Assembly (NCBI RefSeq): GCF_017168255.1 | Contig: NZ_JABFAP010000001.1 | Span: forward strand, 657,087 to 721,086 | Length of the DNA stretch: 64,000 bases | Direction: 5' to 3' | Origin: Agrococcus sp. KRD186 | GTDB taxonomy: Bacteria; Actinomycetota; Actinomycetes; Actinomycetales; Microbacteriaceae | In this document: piece by piece, positions 1-8,665 of the stretch | How positions within the stretch are numbered: the stretch's first letter is position 1 | Layout: the number at the start of each line of letters is the position of its first letter | Made by a program: the position numbers and the translations under genes | Notes under the pieces: generated by a model | What the model was told of the DNA's origin: nothing | The model's input: only the letters and a program-made list of their open reading frames with translations | Database searches by the model: none

Positions 1-1684
1 CCGCAGCACCATGCGCCGCATCCCCGACGTGCTCGACGTCTGGTTCGACTCGGGCTCGATGCCCTTCGCGCAGTTCCACTACCCGTTCGAGAACGAGCAA
101 TGGTTCGAGGAGCACAGCCCCGCCGACTACATCGTCGAGTACATCGGGCAGACGCGCGGCTGGTTCTACGTCATGCACGTGCTCTCGGTGGCCCTGTTCG
201 GCCGGCCGGCGTTCGAGAGCGTCATCAGCCACGGCATCATCCTCGGCGACGACGGCTTCAAGGCCTCGAAGTCGCGGCGCAACTACCCCGACGTGAACGA
301 GTCGTTCGACACCTACGGGTCGGATGCGGTGCGCTGGAACCTCATGCAGGGCTCGATCCTGCGCGGCGGCAACTTCATCGTCTCGGAGGAGGGCATCCGC
401 GAGGCGCTGCGGCAGTTCCACCTGCCGCTGTGGTCGACCTGGTACTTCTTCTCCACCTACGCCAACCGCGCCGCCGACGGCCGGCCGTACCTGGCGAGGC
501 GCTCGGCGGCGTCCACCGACGTGCTCGACCGCTACATCCTCGCGAAGCTGCGCGAGACGGTGGAGACGGTGACGGATGCGCTGGAGCGCCTGGATGCCAC
601 CGGTGCCACCTGGGCGGTGCGAGAGTTCCTCGACGTGCTCACCAACTGGTACGTGCGGCGCTCGCGCGACCGCTTCTGGACGGGCGTGGCCGCGGACGGC
701 AGTGGCACCGGATCGCCTGCAGGCACCGAGGCGTTCGACACCCTCTACACGGTGCTCGAGACACTCACCCGCATCGCGGCGCCGCTGTCGCCGCTGGTGA
801 CCGAGGAGGTCTGGAAGGGCCTCACCGGCGGTCGCTCGGTGCACCTCACCGACTGGCCGGATGTGGACGGCGACGGCGACGACGCGCTGCCCGCCGACCC
901 CGAGCTGGTCGCGCAGATGGACGCGGTGCGCGCGATCGCGTCGGTCGGCAACGCCCTGCGCAAGCAGGCGCGCAAGCGCGTGCGGCTGCCGCTGCCGACC
1001 CTCACGGTCGTCGGTGCCGTCGACGTGAGCGCCTTCACCAGTGTGCTGCGCGACGAGCTCAACGTGCGCGATGTGGTGCTGGAGGCCGCCGCCGACGACG
1101 CGCTCGAGCGCTACGGCATCTCGCGGCGGCTGCAGGTCAACGCCCGCGCGGCGGGACCGCGCCTGGGCAAGGACGTGCAGCGCGCCATCCAGGCTGCGCG
1201 GGCCGGCGACTGGTCGGTCGCGACCGACGACGACGGCGCCGAGACCGTCACCGCCGGCGGCATCGCGCTGGTCGAGGGCGAGTTCGAGCTCGCGCTCGAG
1301 GTCGCCGACGAGAGCGCGGCGGTCGGCTTCCTGCCGGCCGGCGGCTTCGTCGTGCTCGACACCGCGACCACACCCGAGCTCGAGGCGGAGGGCCTCGCCC
1401 GCGACGTCGTGCGCGCCGTGCAGTCGGCACGCAAGGATGCCGGACTCGACGTGAGCGACCGCATCCGTCTCACCCTCGGCTCGGACAGCCACGGTGTCGC
1501 GGCGCTGGAGGCCAACGGCGAGCTCGTCAGGGCCGAGACGCTCGCCGTCGAGCTGACGCTCGAGCGCGTGGACGACACGATGGGCGAGCTGGCCGACGGC
1601 CGCACCGCGCACCGCGTGGGCGACGGCTCGCCGCTCGCGATCACGATCGAGAAGGCCGCAGCGGCCGAGGGGGCCCAGGCATGA
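1..1684 (+). CDS. ileS: Isoleucyl-tRNA synthetase, C-terminal part (5' end outside window)
   Basis: Class I aminoacyl-tRNA synthetase that charges tRNA-Ile. The gene enters from the left edge in frame 2, so only about 560 C-terminal residues are visible. They begin in the catalytic domain (WFDSGSMP), followed by the KMSKS-type loop, here written KASKSRRNYPD. Then come the anticodon-binding domain (LTNWYVRRSRDRFW near visible residue 210) and a long C-terminal extension containing EGLARDVVRAVQSARKDAGL, typical of the eukaryote-like IleS2 type of actinobacteria. The TGA stop overlaps the ATG of folC (ATGA), so the two genes are probably translationally coupled. The methionine of the signature loop is replaced by alanine. 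Identity is firm; only the amino-terminal half is unseen. Confidence 0.96.
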   Translation, partial: RSTMRRIPDVLDVWFDSGSMPFAQFHYPFENEQWFEEHSPADYIVEYIGQTRGWFYVMHVLSVALFGRPAFESVISHGIILGDDGFKASKSRRNYPDVNESFDTYGSDAVRWNLMQGSILRGGNFIVSEEGIREALRQFHLPLWSTWYFFSTYANRAADGRPYLARRSAASTDVLDRYILAKLRETVETVTDALERLDATGATWAVREFLDVLTNWYVRRSRDRFWTGVAADGSGTGSPAGTEAFDTLYTVLETLTRIAAPLSPLVTEEVWKGLTGGRSVHLTDWPDVDGDGDDALPADPELVAQMDAVRAIASVGNALRKQARKRVRLPLPTLTVVGAVDVSAFTSVLRDELNVRDVVLEAAADDALERYGISRRLQVNARAAGPRLGKDVQRAIQAARAGDWSVATDDDGAETVTAGGIALVEGEFELALEVADESAAVGFLPAGGFVVLDTATTPELEAEGLARDVVRAVQSARKDAGLDVSDRIRLTLGSDSHGVAALEANGELVRAETLAVELTLERVDDTMGELADGRTAHRVGDGSPLAITIEKAAAAEGAQA

Positions 1685-1752
1685 CGGACGAGACGGGCAT
1701 GACGGACGAGACGGGCATGACGGACGAGACGGGCATGACCGATGGGGCGAGC
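1681..1752 (+). repeat. 18-bp tandem repeat (three exact copies plus one degenerate) at the folC start
   Basis: The unit atgacggacgagacgggc occurs three times exactly at 1681-1734. A fourth, diverged unit beginning atgaccgat follows at 1735-1752. The copies are in frame with folC and each begins with ATG. Confidence 0.95.
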
Positions 1753-3255
1753 CAGGCCGCGGGCGAGCCGCCCGACATCGACGACCGCATCCTCGCCTCG
1801 CTCGAGCACGCGGAGGCGGCCGAGGCCGCCTACCGGGCGCTGCTGGAGCGGGCGGGGGAGGCCGCGATCGAGCCGCGCATCGAGGCGACCCGGCGGGCGG
1901 TCGAGCTGCTCGGCGAGCCGCAGCGCGCGTTCCGGGTGATCCACATCACCGGCACGAACGGCAAGGGCTCGACCGCGCGCATCATCGACACGCTGCTGCG
2001 CGCGCACGGGCTGCGCACCGGGGTGCTCACCAGCCCGCACCTCGAGCGCGTCAACGAGCGCATCGTGATCGACGGCGAGCCCGTCTCCGACGAGGCGTTC
2101 GCCCAGGGCTACGAGGACATCGCGCCGTTCCTCGACATGGTGGACGCCGAGCTCGCCCAGCAGGGCCAGCGCCGGCTGACCTTCTTCGAGGCGTTCACCG
2201 TGCTCGCCTTCGCCGTGATGGCGGATGCCCCGGTCGACGTCGCCGTGCTGGAAGTCGGCATGGGCGGCACCTGGGACTCCACCAACGTCGCCGACGGCGA
2301 CGTCGCGGTGATCACGCCGATCGCGCTCGACCACACGAGCCGCCTGGGCACGACCGTCGAGGCGATCGCGGGGGAGAAGGCCGGCATCATCAAGCCCGAC
2401 GCCATCGTCGTCTCGGCCGCGCAGTCGCCGGAGGCGCTCGCCGTGCTCGAAGCGCGCGCGGCGGAGGTGGGCGCGAGGCTGCTGGTCGACGGGCGCGACT
2501 TCTCGCTCACCGAGCAGTCGGTCGCGGTCGGCGGCCAGCTCATCACCGTCAAGGGGCTCGCGGCCGAGTACATCGACCAGCTGGTGCCGCTGATGGGCGC
2601 GCACCAGGGCCGCAACGCGGCGCTCGCGCTCGTCGCGGTCGAGGCCTTCCTGGGCGGCGGCGCGCAGCCGATGACCGCCGAGGTGCTCGCCGACGGCTTC
2701 GCCGCGGTGACCTCGCCCGGCAGGCTCGACACCATCGGCGCTGAGCCGCTCGTGATCGCCGACGCCGCCCACAACCCGCACGGCGCCGCCTCGCTGCGCA
2801 CCGCGCTGGGGGAGTACTTCGGGCTCGAGCGCGTCACGCTCGTGCTCGGCGTGCTGGCCGGCAAGGACGCCACCGGCGTGCTCACCGAGCTCGAGCCGGT
2901 GATCGACGAGGTGGTGGTGACGCAGTCGAGCTCCGAGCGCGCGCTCGACGCCGACGCGCTCGCCGCGCTGGCTGTCGCGGTGCTGGGCGCCGACCGGGTG
3001 CTGGTTGAGACCGACCTCGAGACCGCCGTCGAGACCGCCCGCGACGCGGCGGCCGACCGCGGCGGCGCGGTGGTCGTCACCGGATCGATCACGCTGCTCG
3101 GCGACGTGATCGGCCACGCCCGCGAGGCCGGCTGGCTGCTGCGGCCCGACGCCCGCCGACAGGCGGCGACCGTGCAGCTGGACGCCCCAGAGCTCGAGGG
3201 CACCGAGTTCATGGACACCGCGCTCGAGGGCACCGACCAGGAGGACGAGCGATGA
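1681..3255 (+). CDS. folC: Folylpolyglutamate synthase / dihydrofolate synthase
   Basis: Adds glutamates to folates in the cytoplasm (Mur-ligase fold). The P-loop ITGTNGKGST lies near residues 89-98. It is followed by the family segments GVLTSPHLERVNERI and VAVLEVGMGGTWDSTN, then ITPIALDHT and the C-terminal DAAHNPHGA. The product would be 524 aa, a little long, because the first 18 residues are three copies of a six-residue unit MTDETG encoded by an 18-bp tandem repeat, with a fourth degenerate copy (MTDGAS). Every unit supplies an in-frame ATG, so the true start could be any of four; I took the first because it overlaps the ileS stop. The stop overlaps the next gene by 4 nt (ATGA). Identity is certain, the start is less so. 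Confidence 0.95.
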   Translation: MTDETGMTDETGMTDETGMTDGASQAAGEPPDIDDRILASLEHAEAAEAAYRALLERAGEAAIEPRIEATRRAVELLGEPQRAFRVIHITGTNGKGSTARIIDTLLRAHGLRTGVLTSPHLERVNERIVIDGEPVSDEAFAQGYEDIAPFLDMVDAELAQQGQRRLTFFEAFTVLAFAVMADAPVDVAVLEVGMGGTWDSTNVADGDVAVITPIALDHTSRLGTTVEAIAGEKAGIIKPDAIVVSAAQSPEALAVLEARAAEVGARLLVDGRDFSLTEQSVAVGGQLITVKGLAAEYIDQLVPLMGAHQGRNAALALVAVEAFLGGGAQPMTAEVLADGFAAVTSPGRLDTIGAEPLVIADAAHNPHGAASLRTALGEYFGLERVTLVLGVLAGKDATGVLTELEPVIDEVVVTQSSSERALDADALAALAVAVLGADRVLVETDLETAVETARDAAADRGGAVVVTGSITLLGDVIGHAREAGWLLRPDARRQAATVQLDAPELEGTEFMDTALEGTDQEDER

Positions 3256-3704
3256 CCGCGCAGACGAACGATCCCGGCGCGACCGAGCCGAACGCATCCG
3301 GACCCGACGCATCCGGCACCCCCGCGAGGGCGCGCAAGCCGCGCCCGAAGCGCGGCGCGATGGAGGCGCTGCTGCGCATCACCCACACGCTCGAGGTCGC
3401 GGGCCTCGCCTTCGGCACGCTCGCCGTCTGGGGCGTCTCGCGCGACTGGCCGCAGCCGCTGGCGTTCGCGGTCGTCGCGGCACTGCTGCTGGCCACCATG
3501 CCGCTGCTGGCGCGCACGTGGGGATGGATCGTGAGCCTCGCGATGCAGGTCGCGCTCGCCGCGCTGACGCTCATCGAGCCGGTCTGGGGCGTCGTCGCGC
3601 TGGTGTTCATCGTCCTGTGGATCTACTGCTTCGTGAAGGCGCGCGGCATCGAGCGGAACCGCCGCGCGGCGGGCCTCGACCCGCGCGGCGCCCCCGGCGA
3701 GTAG
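3252..3704 (+). CDS. DUF4233 family membrane protein
   Basis: Small integral membrane protein of unknown function, 150 aa. After a charged, Pro/Lys/Arg-rich N-terminus (about 40 residues) it has four closely spaced hydrophobic segments: LEVAGLAFGTLAVWGV, PLAFAVVAALLLATMPLLA, WGWIVSLAMQVALAALTL and VWGVVALVFIVLWIYCFV. A basic tail follows. The position between folC and ndk is the usual place for DUF4233 proteins in actinobacteria, which is the main support for the family name. The start ATG overlaps the folC stop (ATGA). No catalytic residues are apparent, and I cannot assign a role beyond co-expression with folC. Confidence 0.85.
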   Translation: MTAQTNDPGATEPNASGPDASGTPARARKPRPKRGAMEALLRITHTLEVAGLAFGTLAVWGVSRDWPQPLAFAVVAALLLATMPLLARTWGWIVSLAMQVALAALTLIEPVWGVVALVFIVLWIYCFVKARGIERNRRAAGLDPRGAPGE

Positions 3705-3760
3705 CCGCGAACGGGCGCACGGGGCGTGCTTGCCGGGCCGAGCGGCCGCCCGGCGCTCGG

Positions 3761-3766
3761 TAGGCT
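3761..3766 (+). promoter_or_regulatory. -10 box for leaderless ndk transcript
   Basis: TAGGCT ends 7 nt upstream of the ndk ATG, which would place the transcription start at or next to the start codon. No convincing -35 box is seen at the right distance. Confidence 0.45.
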
Positions 3767-3773
3767 GGCAGGC

Positions 3774-4184
3774 ATGCAGAGCACCCTCGTCCTCATCAAG
3801 CCCGACGGCGTCCAGCGCCAGCTGACCGGCGCCATCCTCGCCCGCATCGAGGCGAAGGGATACGTCGTCACCGACCTGCGACTCGTGCAGCCCGACAGGG
3901 CACGCCTCGAGGAGCACTACGCCGAGCACCAGGGCAAGCCCTTCTTCGAGCCGCTCGTCGAGTTCATGCTCTCGGGCCCCTCGGTGGCGATCCGCCTCGA
4001 GGGCGACCGCGTCATCGAGGGCTTCCGCTCGCTCGCCGGCACCACCGACCCGACCACGGCAGCCCCCGGCACGATCCGCGGCGACCTCGGCCGCGACTGG
4101 GGCCTCAAGGTGCAGCAGAACCTCGTGCACGGCTCCGACTCGGAGGAGTCGGCAGCGCGCGAGCTCGCACTCTGGTTCGACTGA
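3774..4184 (+). CDS. ndk: Nucleoside diphosphate kinase
   Basis: Transfers the gamma-phosphate of ATP to NDPs through a phospho-histidine. The product has 136 aa, normal for the family. It begins MQSTLVLIKPDGVQR, and the active-site histidine is in NLVHGSDS near the C-terminus. The start was chosen at the ATG that begins the conserved MxxTLVLIKPDG; the frame is open further upstream. A -10-like TAGGCT at 3761-3766 ends 7 nt before this ATG, with no ribosome binding site, so the message is probably leaderless. The gene faces the minus-strand VKOR gene across a strong hairpin. Confidence 0.97.
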   Translation: MQSTLVLIKPDGVQRQLTGAILARIEAKGYVVTDLRLVQPDRARLEEHYAEHQGKPFFEPLVEFMLSGPSVAIRLEGDRVIEGFRSLAGTTDPTTAAPGTIRGDLGRDWGLKVQQNLVHGSDSEESAARELALWFD

Positions 4185-4211
4185 CGGTTCGCCTGACGCC
4201 GAAGCGCCCGT

Positions 4212-4259
4212 GATGCGCTGCGGCCCCGGTGCATTCCCGCCCGGCGGCCGCAGCGCATC
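4212..4259. terminator. Bidirectional hairpin between ndk and the VKOR gene
   Basis: A perfect 14-bp inverted repeat (gatgcgctgcggcc at 4212-4225, its complement at 4246-4259) with a 20-nt loop sits between two convergent genes. No T-run follows, as is common for actinobacterial terminators. Confidence 0.7.
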
Positions 4260-4303
4260 CGTCGTTCACCCTCCGAGGCGCAGCGGCCGAGCGCCGCGAA
4301 GCG

Positions 4304-4924
4304 TCAGAAGCCGCCGAAGAGGTAGCGCGGGATGCCGGGCAGCACGATCATGATCGTGAGCACCACGATCACGGCGAGTGCGAGCGAGAGCACCCAGCCC
4401 CAGCTCGAGAACCTCGCTGCGACGCGGCGGAGCCCGGCGCCGGCAGGCAGCGCGCCCGAGCCGAAGCCCCAGACCCACAGCGGGAAGCTCATCGCGTACA
4501 TGGCCATCCACACCAGGAAGCACCAGGGGCAGACGAAGCCGAGGACGAAGATCGACTGCTGCGCCAGCCACAGCACGAACGCGAGGCCGCCGAGCACGCC
4601 GAGCGAGAACACCGTCCACACCCAGCGCGGCATCGCCACCCGGCCCAGCGTCAGCGCCCCCATGATGATCGGAGCCGGGAACGTCATGAGACCCAGGAAC
4701 GGGTTCGGGAACCCGAACGCCTCGCCCTGCGCCGAGTCCATCGCGCCCGAGCAGGTCAGGAAGGGGTTGAAGTCGCAGCCGAGTGAGCCCTGCGGGTTCG
4801 TCAGCAACTCGATCTTGTCGACCGAGAGCGCGAAGGCGCCGAGCAGACCGGCGAGCCCGGTGATGATCAGCAGCGCGCCGAGCCAGAGCGGCGCGGTGAT
4901 GTGGGCGGGTCGAGCGTCAGACAT
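4304..4924 (-). CDS. Vitamin K epoxide reductase (VKOR) family membrane protein
   Basis: VKOR homologues reduce quinones and re-oxidise a thioredoxin-like partner, driving disulfide-bond formation outside the membrane. The product has 206 aa with about five hydrophobic segments. The four family cysteines are visible: a loop pair in LGCDFNPFLTC (about residues 49-57) and the quinone-proximal CxxC as CPWC (about residue 130). The following basic segment and last membrane helix (LALAVIVVLTIMIVLPGI) complete the usual layout. In actinobacteria this enzyme replaces DsbB and works with a DsbA-like protein, which is not in this window. It is a single-gene unit on the minus strand, divergent from the LysE gene. 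Confidence 0.9.
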   Translation of the reverse strand: MSDARPAHITAPLWLGALLIITGLAGLLGAFALSVDKIELLTNPQGSLGCDFNPFLTCSGAMDSAQGEAFGFPNPFLGLMTFPAPIIMGALTLGRVAMPRWVWTVFSLGVLGGLAFVLWLAQQSIFVLGFVCPWCFLVWMAMYAMSFPLWVWGFGSGALPAGAGLRRVAARFSSWGWVLSLALAVIVVLTIMIVLPGIPRYLFGGF

Positions 4925-4966
4925 GTGGCCTCCTGCGCATCATTCAATCAGTCCCGTGGGCCGGTC

Positions 4967-5650
4967 ATGAGCCTCGACGGGGCGACTCTTACCGCATTCA
5001 CAGCCGGCGTCGTCGTGATCGTGCTGCTGCCGGGCGCGAACAGCCTGTTCGTGATCGCCACCGCGCTGCGCGCCGGCCGCGGTGCGGGCTTCCGCGCGAT
5101 GCTCGGCGTTTTCCTCGGCGACGCCGTGCTGATGGTGCTCGCGGTGCTCTCGGCGCAGGCGCTCTCGGCCAACCCGATCGTCTTCCGCGTGCTCACCTGG
5201 GCCGGCGCCGCCTACCTGTGCTGGCTGGCGTTCGGCTTGGTGCGCAGCGCGGTCGACCGCATCCGGGCCAAGCGCCAGCGGCGGGCGGAGCCTGCACCGA
5301 CCGAGAACCCGACGCAGCCGATCGCGGTGCCGAACCCGATCATCGCCCGGCCTCGGCTCGCGCCCTTCCGCACCGCGCTGATCACGAGCCTGCTGAACCC
5401 GAAGGCGATTCTCTTCCTCGCGTCGTTCTTCGTGCAGTTCATCGACCCCGACTCGCCCACGCCGCTCGCCGACGTCGTGGTGCTCATGCTGATCCTCGAG
5501 ACCGCGTCGGCGCTCTACCTGACCGTGCTGGTGCTGGTGGGCGCCCGCGTCGGCCGCAGCGTGCAGCCGCACGGCTGGCTCGCGATCGGGGGCACGCTGG
5601 TCGCCGCGGCCGCCTTCGTGGCGCTCGCCGTGCGCGTGGTGCTGCCGTAG
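4967..5650 (+). CDS. LysE/RhtB family exporter
   Basis: Predicted inner-membrane amino-acid (or related metabolite) exporter of 227 aa. The N-terminus (LTAFTAGVVVIVLLPGANSLFVIATALRAG) carries the family PGPN-like motif as PGANSLFV. About six hydrophobic segments follow, with a charged, Pro-rich cytoplasmic insertion near residues 95-125. The conserved NPKAILFLASFFVQF lies in the second half. I chose the ATG at 4967 (MSLDGATL) because the longer frame reaches back into the VKOR promoter region. The substrate cannot be deduced. The gene stands alone between the divergent VKOR gene and rne. Confidence 0.85.
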   Translation: MSLDGATLTAFTAGVVVIVLLPGANSLFVIATALRAGRGAGFRAMLGVFLGDAVLMVLAVLSAQALSANPIVFRVLTWAGAAYLCWLAFGLVRSAVDRIRAKRQRRAEPAPTENPTQPIAVPNPIIARPRLAPFRTALITSLLNPKAILFLASFFVQFIDPDSPTPLADVVVLMLILETASALYLTVLVLVGARVGRSVQPHGWLAIGGTLVAAAAFVALAVRVVLP

Positions 5651-5842
5651 CGGGCGCGCCCGCGTGCGGTAGAGTTGCCGGCAGCGCGCCCGACGGGCGC
5701 ACGCACAAGTTTCTCCGGGCAGCCTGACTGGCCCGGGCCGCTCCCGCGAGGGGGCGAGTTGCAAGGATTCGCGCCGGGCGAGCCCCGGGCCGCGAGCGAG
5801 ATGTCGACCGGCGGCGCCGGTCGCGACAGGAGTACGCCAGAG

Positions 5843-8512
5843 ATGGCCGACAACACAGCGAACCTCCCCGAAGAGGGCAACGAGCCGAACGTCACCGACG
5901 CGACGACCGAGGCCCCGACCGAGACGGCCCCCGCCGCCGAGAAGCCCAAGCGCAAGCGGGTCTCGACCCGCAAGGCACCGGCCGCTGCCGAGGCCGAGCC
6001 CGAGACTCCTGAGGCTACGGACACGCCTGAGACGACGGATGCGTCGGCCGAGCAGGGTGCGGATGGGTCGACGGAGCAGGGTTCGGATGCATCTGCCGAG
6101 CAGACCGAGACCGTGCAGGAGCCGGCTGGATCGGCCGACCAGGCCGCGACCGAGCAGGAGCCGGGCCACGAGCCCGGGCTGCTGGACCCGGCGACGTCGG
6201 CTCCGACCGCGTCGCAGGACGACGCATCCGCTGCCTCGTCCGACGAGGAGCAGGCGGCCGACCCGATCGCCGCTGCGAAGGTGCTGCCGGCCGTGCCCGC
6301 CGGCCCGTTCGGGCTGCTCTTCCACGCGCCCGATCTCGAGACGCTGCCGGCGCTGCCCGCCGCTCGCTCGTACGACGACGACGATGATGACGACGATGAG
6401 GACGACGACTTCGACGACCGCTCGCAGCGCGGCCGTCGCTCGTCGCGCCGCAACCGCCGCACGCGTCGCGGCGACAGCGACGATGACGGGGGCAGCAGCA
6501 GGCCGCTCATCACCGAGCCGCAGAAGGTCAAGGGCTCGACCCGCCTCGAGGCCAAGCGCCAGCGCCGCCGCGAGGGCCGCGATGCCGGCCGTCGTCGCAC
6601 GGTGGTGACCGAGACCGAGTTCCTCGCCCGCCGCGAGTCGGTCGAGCGGCAGATGATCGTGCGCTCGAAGCACGACCGCGTGCAGCTGGCGGTGCTCGAG
6701 GACGGCGTGCTCGTCGAGCACTACGTGGCGAAGTCGTCGGAGTCGAGCCTGATCGGCAACGTCTACCTCGGCCGCGTGCAGAACGTGCTGCCGAGCATGG
6801 AGGCCGCCTTCGTCGACATCGGCCGCGGCCGCAACGCGGTGCTCTACTCGGGCGAGGTCGACTGGGATGCCGCCGAGCTCGAGGGCCAGCCGCGCAAGAT
6901 CGAGCTCGCGCTCAAGCCCGGCGACACCGTGCTCGTGCAGGTCACGAAGGACCCGGTGGGCCACAAGGGCGCGCGGCTCACGAGCCAGATCTCGCTGCCC
7001 GGCCGCTACCTCGTGTCGGTGCCCGGTGGCTCGATGAACGGCATCTCGCGCAAGCTGCCCGACACCGAGCGGGCGCGCCTGAAGAAGATCCTCAAGCAGG
7101 TGCTGCCCGAGGGCGTCGGCGTCATCGTGCGCACCGCCGCCGAGGGCGCCACCGAGGAGCAGCTGACGAACGACGTCGAGCGCCTCACCCGCCAGTGGGA
7201 GCGCATCCAGCAGCAGCGCCAGTCGGGCAGCGCGCCGCTGCGCCTGCACGCCGAGCCCGACCTGCTGGTCAAGATCGTGCGCGACGTCTTCAACGAGGAC
7301 TTCGGCAAGCTCGTCATCCAGGGCTCCGAGGCGCTCGAGACCATCCGCGAGTACCTCGAGGCCATCGCGCCCGACCTGATCGACCGCGTCGAGGCCTACG
7401 AGGGCACCGACGACCCGTTCTCGCACTTCCGCATCTCGGAGCAGATCGACAAGGCGCTCGACCGCAAGGTGTTCCTTCCCTCCGGCGGCTCGCTCGTGAT
7501 CGACCGCACCGAGGCGATGACCGTCGTCGACGTCAACACCGGCCGCTTCGTCGGTGCCGGCGGCAACCTCGAGGAGACGGTCACCAAGAACAACCTCGAG
7601 GCCGCAGAGGAGGTCGTGCGCCAGCTGCGGCTGCGTGACATCGGCGGCATCATCGTGATCGACTTCATCGACATGGTGCTGGAGTCGAACCGCGACCTGG
7701 TGCAGCGCCGCCTCATCGAGTGCCTCTCGCGCGACCGCACGAAGCACCAGGTGGCGGAGGTCACGAGTCTCGGCCTCGTGCAGATGACACGCAAGAAGCT
7801 CGGCCTCGGGCTGCTCGAGTCGTACTCCGAGGCGTGCGAGGTGTGCGCCGGCCGCGGCATCATCGTGCACCACGAGCCGGTCTCGAAGTCGCAGCGCCAG
7901 GCAGACAGCGGCGGCAACGGCACCAGCCGTCGCCGCGGCCGCGGCGGCAAGCAGAACGACCAGCAGCAGCAGCACCAGCAGAACGGCAACGGTGGCGGCA
8001 CGCACGCCATCACCGAGGACATGCGCAAGGGCCTCTCGCAGATCGCCTCGGCCGCCAAGGGCAAGCACCCGGAGGGCGAGCACGAGCACGAGCACGCCGC
8101 CGAGGCGGAGGCGCCCCAGCAGACGGCGCCCGAGTCGGAGCAGCCGGAGCAGCACCCGGAGCAGCGGTCGGAGCAGCAGTCGGAGCAGTCCGGCCGTGAG
8201 CGCGGCGGCCGCCGGTCGAACCGGCGCCAGCGTGGCGAGCGCGCGCAGGAGCAGGTCTCCGGCGTCGTCGAGCCCTCGAAGCAGGCGATCGAGCAGGTCG
8301 CGGCCGAGCCGGTCGTGACGATCCTCGACATCCCGGTCGAGCCCCAGCAGGAGCAGCAGGCCCGCACGGCGACCGAGAACGACCTCGACGGGCTGCTCGG
8401 CAGCGCGCTCGACGCGCTCGCCGCCCCCGCGCCCGGCACCGGCAAGGCGGCTCGCCGCTCGCGCCGCGCCTCCTCCGGCGTGATCACGGCCAAGCCCGAC
8501 GAGCAGGGCTAG
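5843..8512 (+). CDS. rne: Ribonuclease E/G
   Basis: Endoribonuclease that initiates mRNA decay and processes rRNA. The product has 889 aa. An acidic, Pro/Ala-rich disordered N-terminal extension (to about residue 250) includes a run of mostly Asp residues near 175-190 and a basic stretch. Then comes the S1 domain (NVYLGRVQNVLPSMEAAFVDIG). The catalytic DNase-I-like fold shows both metal-binding Asp segments, VVDVNTGRFVG and IIVIDFIDM. The Zn-link CxxC is present as CEVCAG. The C-terminus is again low-complexity (Gln, Glu, Arg) with Arg-rich patches suited to RNA or partner binding. The start follows AGGAG at 5828-5832. A strong hairpin follows the stop codon. Confidence 0.95.
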   Translation: MADNTANLPEEGNEPNVTDATTEAPTETAPAAEKPKRKRVSTRKAPAAAEAEPETPEATDTPETTDASAEQGADGSTEQGSDASAEQTETVQEPAGSADQAATEQEPGHEPGLLDPATSAPTASQDDASAASSDEEQAADPIAAAKVLPAVPAGPFGLLFHAPDLETLPALPAARSYDDDDDDDDEDDDFDDRSQRGRRSSRRNRRTRRGDSDDDGGSSRPLITEPQKVKGSTRLEAKRQRRREGRDAGRRRTVVTETEFLARRESVERQMIVRSKHDRVQLAVLEDGVLVEHYVAKSSESSLIGNVYLGRVQNVLPSMEAAFVDIGRGRNAVLYSGEVDWDAAELEGQPRKIELALKPGDTVLVQVTKDPVGHKGARLTSQISLPGRYLVSVPGGSMNGISRKLPDTERARLKKILKQVLPEGVGVIVRTAAEGATEEQLTNDVERLTRQWERIQQQRQSGSAPLRLHAEPDLLVKIVRDVFNEDFGKLVIQGSEALETIREYLEAIAPDLIDRVEAYEGTDDPFSHFRISEQIDKALDRKVFLPSGGSLVIDRTEAMTVVDVNTGRFVGAGGNLEETVTKNNLEAAEEVVRQLRLRDIGGIIVIDFIDMVLESNRDLVQRRLIECLSRDRTKHQVAEVTSLGLVQMTRKKLGLGLLESYSEACEVCAGRGIIVHHEPVSKSQRQADSGGNGTSRRRGRGGKQNDQQQQHQQNGNGGGTHAITEDMRKGLSQIASAAKGKHPEGEHEHEHAAEAEAPQQTAPESEQPEQHPEQRSEQQSEQSGRERGGRRSNRRQRGERAQEQVSGVVEPSKQAIEQVAAEPVVTILDIPVEPQQEQQARTATENDLDGLLGSALDALAAPAPGTGKAARRSRRASSGVITAKPDEQG

Positions 8513-8522
8513 ACGCCAGCAC

Positions 8523-8577
8523 GACCGGTACCGTCTTGCCGCTCACCCTCGGGTCGAGCGGCAAGACGGTACCGGTC
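8523..8577. terminator. Long perfect hairpin between rne and the DUF4031 gene
   Basis: A 22-bp perfect inverted repeat (left arm 8523-8544, right arm 8556-8577, arms containing ggtaccgtcttgccg) encloses an 11-nt loop that can itself pair acc/ggt. It lies 10 nt after the rne stop, between convergent genes, and has no T-tract. Confidence 0.8.
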
Positions 8578-8605
8578 TCCGCTTGGCGCGCGGGAGCGCG
8601 GCAGT

Positions 8606-8665
8606 CACGCCGCCCGCGCGCACGGCTCAATCACGCACGCCGCCCGCGCGCACGGCTCAATCCCG
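8606..8665. repeat. 30-bp tandem duplication at the 3' end of the DUF4031 gene
   Basis: Unit cacgccgcccgcgcgcacgg + ctcaatc(a/c)cg occurs at 8606-8635 and again at 8636-8665 with one mismatch. The proximal copy includes the stop codon of the minus-strand gene; the distal copy lies just beyond it. Confidence 0.9.

Noticed and set aside
1111-4130. Long minus-strand open frames over folC, DUF4233 and ndk
   Set aside because: They are shadows of well-identified plus-strand genes with typical low-information composition.
5675-5842. N-terminal extension of RNase E upstream of 5843
   Set aside because: The upstream codons have no conservation pattern and the ATG at 5843 has an AGGAG box at proper spacing.
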